64,000 bases of DNA, taken from assembly GCA_039602395.1 (NCBI GenBank), contig JBCNJP010000040.1:131175-195174 (forward strand), given 5' to 3'. The DNA is from Deinandra increscens subsp. villosa. Lineage: Eukaryota > Streptophyta > Magnoliopsida > Asterales > Asteraceae. Each line of letters starts with the position of its first letter. Position 1 is the first letter of the stretch. The notes beneath the pieces were generated by a model. It was not told the origin of the DNA. It did not search any database and saw only the letters and a program-made list of their open reading frames with translations. A program made the position numbers and the translations under genes. This document shows positions 57,645 to 64,000 of the stretch, one piece after another.

Positions 57645-58087
57645 TATGACAATTTATAATTATAAGGAATATGATCATATTTAGAGTGTATATGTGATAT
57701 TGATGGTGATGTGGATGTGAGAGAAAGAGGAGAGTGTCTAAAAAATCCTTCTACAATTGCATGCATTTAGAATGCTTTTAAAGTTTTGTGAGAGGGTGAA
57801 AGAGAGAAAAAAAGAAAGAAAATAAATATGAGAAAAAAGTATGATTGAGATTGATTATGTAACATGTATTTAACTTATTACATTGATGGTGGTCTAAAAG
57901 TAACCTACACATAAATACGCAATAATTAATAAACTAATTACATATTTAATCTAATAGTATCATTGGCTACAACAGTTTGGCTATTCGTTAGGTGTCGCCC
58001 ACAATGGATAGACGGTTTATGTCATCTATGTATAAATTTGAAGGTTGCAATATTCGTAACTTGTAAAAAATAGTTAAAACTTTTGTT
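57645..58087. other. no feature recognised
   Basis: AT-rich sequence without gene or clear repeat. Confidence 0.5.
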
Positions 58088-58092
58088 GAATT

Positions 58093-58436
58093 TCAAATTG
58101 GTAATCAAGATCGCATGAACACCGAATTAACAAACTAGAGGAGAAATTTATTCAAAGGAAATGAAGATACAAGCTAGAATCAAAGATAATCCAATACATA
58201 AACGCCTAAAACACTAATCTTATACTAATCAGCTACTAACAACCGTTTAACAACTTTTCTACACCGCGCATCCTTCAACTTTCACAGAAATTACATATCC
58301 TACCCAGAAACTTCCAACGGCTATATTTCTTTAATGAAAACTTTCATTTTCACCCCTGAAGTAATATTAAAATTACATTCTAGCACTTAACTTTCTTTAA
58401 CCAATGTTAATAAGAAATTAACTCAATTCCTTAACA
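58093..58436 (-). mobile_element. 3' LTR of the young copia element
   Basis: 344 bp; minus strand starts TGTTAAGGAATTG and ends CCAATTTGA. No clear TATA box inside a palindrome, unlike other LTRs in the window. Confidence 0.92.
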
Positions 58437-58451
58437 TTCTCCCCCCTAATT
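58437..58451 (-). promoter_or_regulatory. polypurine tract of the young copia element
   Basis: On the minus strand AATTAGGGGGGAGAA directly precedes the LTR start. Confidence 0.85.
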
Positions 58452-58593
58452 TTAATATTCCTTGTCCAAAGATCAATTTCAAACTTTAAGCTTTGTACAA
58501 AATCACATTAACACCACAAGCCAGTGACCCAATGGGTTTACACTTACTAGTGTGCAATTTTACCATCACTTAAATCAAAATTTACCCATTTGA

Positions 58594-61500
58594 TTAATTC
58601 TGAAAATCTGCAACTCCAAGTTGCAGTCTCATTTCTGCAAACTTAACTCTATGCAGTGCTTTTGTAAGTATATCAGCTTTCTGTTGACTACTACCTACAT
58701 GTACCACCTTAATTTTCCCTCTTTCAATACATTCCCTAATGTAGTGAAACCTCAAGTGGATATGCTTTGACTTGCCATGAAACACAGGATTCTTCATGAT
58801 TTCTATGGCTGATTTATTATCTACTTTAATCACAACACTTCCTTGATCCTGCCCTGTTATTTCTTTCACTAAACCTGTCAACCAAACAGCCTGACAAGCT
58901 GCACTTGTAGCAGCCATAAATTCTGCTTCACAAGAAGACAAAGCCACAGTCTTCTGTTTTTGTGAGTACCATGAAACAATTGGCCCATTATAGTAGAAAA
59001 CATTTCCTGCAGTGCTTCTACCATCATCATTGTTCATCATATGATTACTATCACTATAACCTTCCAAACCTCCTGCCACTCCTTTCTTATAAAATATCCC
59101 ATAATCAATTGTACCTTTCACATATCTTATGAGATGTTTTACTGCCTTCAAGTGAGCTTCTCTTGGAGTTTGCATGAACCTACAAACTATGCCAACTGCA
59201 TAACTAATGTCTGGTCTTGACTGTGTGAGATACCTTAAAGAACCTACTAGCCTTCTATAAAGTGTAGCATCAACTTCATCTCCACCTTGATCCTTGAATA
59301 ACCTCAGTCCTGGCTCCATGGGTACTTTAGTTTCATTGCAGCCCTCCAAGCCTGCCAGCTTTACAACCTTTTGAGCATATGCTGACTGCTTCACATATAT
59401 GCCTTCATCTTTCTGCAAAACTTCAAGACCAAGATAATAACATAATACACCTAAATCTGTCATATCAAACCTTAGCTTCATCTGTCTTTTGAACTCTTCC
59501 ACTTCAGCTTGGTCACTACCTGTTACAATCAAGTCATCAACATACACACCAATTATTAAAATTGACATACCTTTGACCTTTGTATACACAGCTGACTCAT
59601 GTTGACATCTCTTGAAGCCTATCTCCTTAAGCACTTCATCCAATCTTGTATTCCAAGCTCTTGGAGCTTGTTTTAATCCATACAATGCTTTAATCAACCT
59701 AAATGCCTTCTGCTCTTCTCCCTTCTTAACATAACCTTCAGGTTGTTGCACATACACTTTCTCCTTTAAATCTCCATGAAGAAAAGCAGCCTTTACATCA
59801 AGGTGATATACCTTCCACTCCATTTTGGCAGCATGAGCTAGTATGAGTCTCACAGTCTCTATTCTTGCAACTGGAGCAAAAGCTTCCTCATAATCAACAC
59901 CATATTGTTGAACATAACCCTTAGCTACTAATCTAGCCTTATATTTTTTTATTTTCCCTGCTGCATCTTTCTTAATCTTAAAAATCCACTTTAAACCAAT
60001 AGGTTTACACCCTTGTGGAATTTCAGACAAGACCCATGTATTGTTTTTCTCTATGGTTCTCAATTCCTCTTCCATAGCTTTCCTCCAACAAGACAATTTG
60101 CATGCCTCTGTGTAATTCATAGGCTCTTCTTCCTGAGTTAGCAACAACTCCACCATCTCAAGATGTTCCTGTCTTCCCAGATTGATTCTCTTATCAACTA
60201 CATAATCATCAAGTTTTGTTGGTGGCCTACTTATTCTTCCTGACCTCCTAACTTGAGCTTCTTGATTGGCATTTGAAGTTGTTTGCTTAACTTCAACTGG
60301 TTCTTCTTGTTCAAGACCTTCCTGCATATGATAACCCCCCTGCATATGATAATCTTCATCCTCACTATCACTGCTATCTAGGATATCTTGCCTTCCAACA
60401 CTTGAACTTAAGCTACCTTCCCAATCTTTATTCCTTCCTTTATCACTAAACTTATTCCAATCCAATCCTTTCTTCTCATCAAATCTAACATCTCTACTAA
60501 CAACTATCTTCTGATTAGCCACATCCAACATTCTATATGCTTTTGTGCCTTCCTGATTTCCCAGATAAACTATGGGATGGCTTCTACTATCTAGTTTCTT
60601 CAAAGCAGGTTGAGTGCTCTTCACATGGCCTATGCAACCAAAAACCTTAAAATGACTAATGTTTGGCTTTCTACCTTTCAGCATCTGATAAGGTGTTGTA
60701 TTATCTAAAGCCTTAGTAGAAACTCTATTGAGAATATACACTGAGTGCCTCACTCCCTCAGCCCAGTACTTCTCAGGAACATACATAGCTTTCATCATGC
60801 TCCTAGTCATATCTAAAATAGTTCTATTTCTTCTCTCAACTGCTCCGTTCTGTTGAGGTGAATAAGGAGCAGTTAACAGCCTTACTATTCCATTCTGATC
60901 ACACATATAATTAAACTCTTTAGAAGTAAACTCACCACCTCTATCAGACCTTAGACTCTTTATTTTCAAGCCTAACTTTGCCTCTATTTCAACCTTGAAA
61001 TTCAGGAACCTATCATATGCTCGATCTTTGCTACTGATCATGTACACCCACATGAACCTAGAGTAATCATCCACCAGAAGTAAAAAATATCTATTCCCAC
61101 TCTCTGTTGTGGGTGTAATGGGCCCACACAGATCCATAGACACCATCTCCAAAGGTTGCTTAGATCTATACTTAGATTCCTTTGGGAATGGTTGTCTAAC
61201 CTGTTTCCCTGCTAAACAAGCATCACAAAGCTGTGTAGTTTCCCTAATTTTTGGCAAACCTATCACAATTTCTGCTCTAGCCATTTGATCCAAAGTTTTA
61301 AAATTGATATGGCCTAACCTCCCATGCCACAACCATGTGTCATCATCAACATTATTCAAATAACATGATGCTAATCCAATTTTCAGATTAATTTTATATA
61401 ACCTGTTAGGTGACTTTTTCACTCTCATTAGTAAAGTCCCATTTCTCTCATATATCCATAGATCATTACCTTTCATTACCACTTCACAACCTCCTTCAGT

Positions 61501-61656
61501 TACTTGACCAAGACTTATTATGTTACTTTTTAAATGTGGGATGTAATACACATTAGTTAACACTCTTTGTTTCTGATTTTTACTCTCAAGAACAATTGAC
61601 CCCCTACCCTCTATGTTAACCCTTGATCCATCCCCAAAAGTAACACCTCCACTCAC
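58594..61656 (-). CDS. pol: copia pol (integrase, RT, RNase H)
   Basis: This open frame of 1020 residues carries a pre-integrase zinc block (H111, H116, C144, C147), integrase Asp175, Asp238 and Glu274 (SMDLCGP, SDRGGEF, NGAVERR), RT with Asp620 (HLDVKAAFL) and YVDD at 705-708, and RNase H with Asp869, Glu910 and Asp946. All catalytic residues are present and no stop interrupts the frame. It should be the downstream part of a gag-pol polyprotein, but a one-base shift near 61675-61680 separates it from the gag part, so the start shown is only the first Met in frame. Confidence 0.93.
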   Translation of the reverse strand: MSGGVTFGDGSRVNIEGRGSIVLESKNQKQRVLTNVYYIPHLKSNIISLGQVTEGGCEVVMKGNDLWIYERNGTLLMRVKKSPNRLYKINLKIGLASCYLNNVDDDTWLWHGRLGHINFKTLDQMARAEIVIGLPKIRETTQLCDACLAGKQVRQPFPKESKYRSKQPLEMVSMDLCGPITPTTESGNRYFLLLVDDYSRFMWVYMISSKDRAYDRFLNFKVEIEAKLGLKIKSLRSDRGGEFTSKEFNYMCDQNGIVRLLTAPYSPQQNGAVERRNRTILDMTRSMMKAMYVPEKYWAEGVRHSVYILNRVSTKALDNTTPYQMLKGRKPNISHFKVFGCIGHVKSTQPALKKLDSRSHPIVYLGNQEGTKAYRMLDVANQKIVVSRDVRFDEKKGLDWNKFSDKGRNKDWEGSLSSSVGRQDILDSSDSEDEDYHMQGGYHMQEGLEQEEPVEVKQTTSNANQEAQVRRSGRISRPPTKLDDYVVDKRINLGRQEHLEMVELLLTQEEEPMNYTEACKLSCWRKAMEEELRTIEKNNTWVLSEIPQGCKPIGLKWIFKIKKDAAGKIKKYKARLVAKGYVQQYGVDYEEAFAPVARIETVRLILAHAAKMEWKVYHLDVKAAFLHGDLKEKVYVQQPEGYVKKGEEQKAFRLIKALYGLKQAPRAWNTRLDEVLKEIGFKRCQHESAVYTKVKGMSILIIGVYVDDLIVTGSDQAEVEEFKRQMKLRFDMTDLGVLCYYLGLEVLQKDEGIYVKQSAYAQKVVKLAGLEGCNETKVPMEPGLRLFKDQGGDEVDATLYRRLVGSLRYLTQSRPDISYAVGIVCRFMQTPREAHLKAVKHLIRYVKGTIDYGIFYKKGVAGGLEGYSDSNHMMNNDDGRSTAGNVFYYNGPIVSWYSQKQKTVALSSCEAEFMAATSAACQAVWLTGLVKEITGQDQGSVVIKVDNKSAIEIMKNPVFHGKSKHIHLRFHYIRECIERGKIKVVHVGSSQQKADILTKALHRVKFAEMRLQLGVADFQN

Positions 61657-61669
61657 ATTTCTATTTAAT

Positions 61670-62848
61670 TCAGAAAATTAAGTGTTCATTACCAGTCATG
61701 TGGTTTGAAGCTCCATTATCAAGATACCACAAGCCTTCTTGATCCCCTTCTGTTGTGAACTTCTCTGGTAAGATGTTAGTTTCATTCAGAAAGACAACCT
61801 CCTTCTCTTGACTTTCTGAAATCATGAGCAAAACTGGTTCCTCCTCATCACACTTTGATAGCATGGCTTCTTGAGACTTTGTACCTGTTTTTGAACATTC
61901 AGAAGCATAATGTCCATAATTATCACATTTAAAACATTTTATATGTGACTTATCTTTCTTTTTCTGAAAAGATTGCTTCTCATCCTTTGGCTTTACAACA
62001 GTCTCCTTTCCTTTCTTATAACCTTTGAAAGATTCCTTCCCAGCCTTCCAAGATTTGTTCTTATCCCAGTTAGACTTTCCTTTTGATTCCTTGTGCTTTG
62101 AATTCCACTCTGTGTAAGTCATCAAGAGTTGCTCTTCCTTGTTCTGACTAGACTTTTGTTTCATTCCTGTCCTCTCCTCAAAAGCCTTGAGTCTTCCAAC
62201 AATTTCTTGAAACACAACAGTGTCAAGATCCACAAATTGCTCAATTGAAGCAATTATGTGTACAAACCTCTCTGGAACTGAATCCAGGAGTTTTCTAACC
62301 AGAACAGGCTCCTTGATTTCTTCACCCAAACTTGCAGAATTTGATGCTAATGCTGTGATCCTTCCTGCATAGTCATCAATACACTCAGCCTCCTTCATCT
62401 TCAAACCTTCAAATTCCACCTTCAGTGTTTGAAGCCTTGCCTTCTCCACTCTTTCAACTCCCACATACCTAGTCGTGATTGCATTCCATATATCTTTTGC
62501 AGTTTCAAGACTTGCCACTTGTAGTATAAGATCCTCCGGCAATGATTGGAAAATGTAGGCAATTGCAGCCCCATTTTTCTGATCATCAGCGGCTGCAGCT
62601 CCTTCTGCAGGTTCTACCACACTCCACAATCCATGAACTCGGAAGATTGCCCTCATCTTCACAGCCCATATTGTGTAGTTGGTTTGCGTCAACATTGGAC
62701 ATTGCAGAGGAATCGTTGTATACTTTTCTCTAACCCGATTTGCTTCACCTGGACCACCTTCAGACATCCTTGGGAGTTGCGTACTGCGTGGAGATGAAAT
62801 CGGTGATCTCCGAGGGGAGGAGACTCGTGATCGATGAGGCGAAGTCAA
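61670..62848 (-). CDS. gag: copia gag and start of protease
   Basis: The 392-residue frame starts with a Ser/Pro/Arg-rich head, then the Gag core (YTIWAVKMRAIFRVHGLWSV; AKDIWNAITTRYVG; LLDSVPERF), a Lys-rich stretch, a CCHC knuckle at C305-C318 (CFKCDNYGHYASEC), and the protease motif LDNGASNHMTG at about 376-386. It then ends at a stop created by one extra base in an A/T run. The protein would form the particle and start the protease. Confidence 0.92.
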   Translation of the reverse strand: MTSPHRSRVSSPRRSPISSPRSTQLPRMSEGGPGEANRVREKYTTIPLQCPMLTQTNYTIWAVKMRAIFRVHGLWSVVEPAEGAAAADDQKNGAAIAYIFQSLPEDLILQVASLETAKDIWNAITTRYVGVERVEKARLQTLKVEFEGLKMKEAECIDDYAGRITALASNSASLGEEIKEPVLVRKLLDSVPERFVHIIASIEQFVDLDTVVFQEIVGRLKAFEERTGMKQKSSQNKEEQLLMTYTEWNSKHKESKGKSNWDKNKSWKAGKESFKGYKKGKETVVKPKDEKQSFQKKKDKSHIKCFKCDNYGHYASECSKTGTKSQEAMLSKCDEEEPVLLMISESQEKEVVFLNETNILPEKFTTEGDQEGLWYLDNGASNHMTGNEHLIF

Positions 62849-62960
62849 GAGACGATAAATCTTGACCTAACTCAGTAGAGGATCAGAGATCCCCTCTCAA
62901 TTTGAACAGAGAAGAAATCACACAAGAAATCGTTCGATTCGGCGATCACGAACCCTAGAA

Positions 62961-62973
62961 GCTCTGATACCAA
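62961..62973 (-). promoter_or_regulatory. primer binding site, initiator-Met tRNA type
   Basis: TTGGTATCAGAGC on the minus strand, one base after the LTR end. Confidence 0.9.
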
Positions 62974-62974
62974 T

Positions 62975-63318
62975 TCAAATTGGTAATCAAGATCGCATGA
63001 ACACCGAATTAACAAACTAGAGGAGAAATTTATTGAAAGGAAATGAAGATACAAGCTAGAATCAAAGATAATCCAATACATAAACGCCTAAAACACTAAT
63101 CTTATACTAATCAGCTACTAACAACCGTTTAACAACTTTTCTACACCGCGCATCCTTCAACTTTCACAGAAATTACATATCCTACCCAGAAACTTCCAAC
63201 GGCTATATTTCTTTAATGAAAACTTTCATTTTCACCCCTGAAGTAATATTAAAATTACATTCTAGCACTTAACTTTCTTTAACCAATGTTAATAAGAAAT
63301 TAACTCAATTCCTTAACA
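62975..63318 (-). mobile_element. 5' LTR of the young copia element
   Basis: Identical to 58093-58436 except for one G/C difference near 63030. Confidence 0.92.
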
Positions 63319-63323
63319 GAATT

Positions 63324-63437
63324 AAATTACTACAATTTCTTTTAATCAAGTGTAATTGTTATTGTGAAATTTGTGTATATTGCTATTATTTTGTTCTAAT
63401 AATATTGGTAAAACCTGTCAAATAATGCTAGTTTACC
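63324..63437 (-). other. start of intron 1 of the TIR gene
   Basis: AT-rich sequence after the donor GTAAAC. The copia element begins 114 bases into it, so it probably inserted into the intron. Confidence 0.5.
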
Positions 63438-63947
63438 TGCCCTTGGCGTCTTTTCCTTTCAACTGAGCAACTTCTGTAAGCGTTTTGCTCCATCGATTGA
63501 TCTTTTCAGCCCCTGGACTTCTTTTCTCTGTATTCGTTTCGGCCTCCAATAATCTCCGTTTATGCTCCGCCATGGCAACTCCAATCCAAAGCTACTTTCT
63601 TGCTTCCTCACATGAGTGGGCTCCACGTGATAGAAGATGGGGATGACCAGCTGGCCGGACGTCAAACGCTGCTCAAGGATCAATACAAGTTCATCAAGAC
63701 ACCATGTTGACGAAGCGTAATTTACGGACAACACTATAATAGATGCCCATGATCCTCTAATCGCCCTCTTCAATTCCGGCCGCAGATCGTCTCCGGTCTC
63801 GATCTCGTCATCATCCAAAAAGGTTTTGAGATTAGCATCCATGAGGGCGTGGTGGAGGTGATCGACGAAGCTAAGACGGGTATCCACACCTCGGAAGCTT
63901 AAAAACACATCATACGATGATGGAGATAATTCTGTGATAAACACCAT
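63438..63947 (-). pseudogene. TIR-domain first exon of a TNL-type resistance gene, frameshifted
   Basis: From ATG 63945-63947 the protein shows the TIR start YDVFLSFRG (12-20), DTRLSFVDHLHHALMDA, a charged LDDDEIETGDDL loop, NYASSTWCLDEL with the Glu expected for NADase activity at 86, and VIPIFYHVEP. After residue 121 the frame is shifted by a 5-bp tandem duplication (TCCAA twice at 63580-63589). Past it another frame continues MAEHKRR..., with a splice-donor site CAG|GTAAAC at 63438/63437. TIR exons of TNL genes normally end this way. The NB-ARC and LRR parts would lie to the left, where the young copia element is inserted instead; they are not seen. Confidence 0.8.
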
Positions 63948-64000
63948 TGTATGTAAAAATTACTTAGGAACTGAGAAGAGATGAATGGTTTGGTAATTGA
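63948..64000 (-). other. upstream of the TIR exon
   Basis: Short 5' flank up to the window edge; no motif recognised. Confidence 0.3.

Larger units (their letters stand above)
58088..63323 (-). mobile_element. young Ty1/copia element, nearly intact, TSD GAATT
   Basis: LTRs of 344 bp lie at 58093-58436 and 62975-63318 and differ at one base by eye. GAATT flanks both sides (58088-58092, 63319-63323). On the minus strand there is a primer site (62973-62961), gag, pol and a polypurine tract (58437-58451). Only one frameshift disturbs the polyprotein. The LTR ends are TG...GA rather than TG...CA. Confidence 0.92.

Overview
The window is a retrotransposon-dense stretch of a plant nuclear genome, almost certainly a eudicot. 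The elements are Ty1/copia and Ty3/gypsy (Athila and Tat types) with plant tRNA-primed binding sites, plus a Mutator-like element, MITE-like elements and the TIR exon of a TNL resistance gene. The style of the copia gag proteins resembles elements I associate with Asteraceae, but that is inference from memory. I find no rRNA, tRNA gene, CRISPR array or bacterial operon. A 500-base N gap lies at 50414-50913.

Layout. 1-988: end of one element with its LTR. 2021-12275: decayed Athila-type element on the minus strand (gag, protease, RT, RNase H, integrase, env-position ORF). 12276-27538: a Tat-type element on the minus strand that has LTRs and an antisense ORF but no gag or pol. It is entangled with a 3.3 kb direct duplication carrying a solo LTR with target-site duplication ATCAC and a broken RT-family gene exon. 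28290-28974: copia remnant. 30211-33032: short LTR element with no gag/pol, split by a MULE at 31426-32405 that has 9-bp target-site duplications. 33944-38806: minus-strand LTR element without coding capacity, joined head to head with a plus-strand copia element (LTR end 39043, gag 39814, pol to 46967). 47700-50074: structured 3' region, a motif array and a second LTR with another copy of the leader. 50914-56665: second copia-like element with a gag-like gene, almost no pol, and an LTR. 56672-57644: MITE-like elements. 58088-63323: a very young copia element with 344-bp LTRs differing at one base by eye. 63438-63947: first exon of a TIR-type resistance gene, broken by a 5-bp tandem duplication.

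The most unusual signals are structural. (a) Copia 3' regions carry serial hairpins with a near-constant loop while the stems change by compensating substitutions (47703-47939; 51274-51422; 55318-55466). (b) In about seven different LTR families the TATA box sits inside or directly beside a perfect inverted repeat. (c) The Athila element repeats one GC-rich palindrome upstream of both gag and the env-position ORF. (d) About 1 kb is filled with TTAGCG(A/G/T)ACTT motifs in both orientations.

Most genes here are dead transposon genes. The only host-type gene is the TIR exon at the right edge, and the RT-family exon copies may be a second. All identities, alignments and counts were made by eye.
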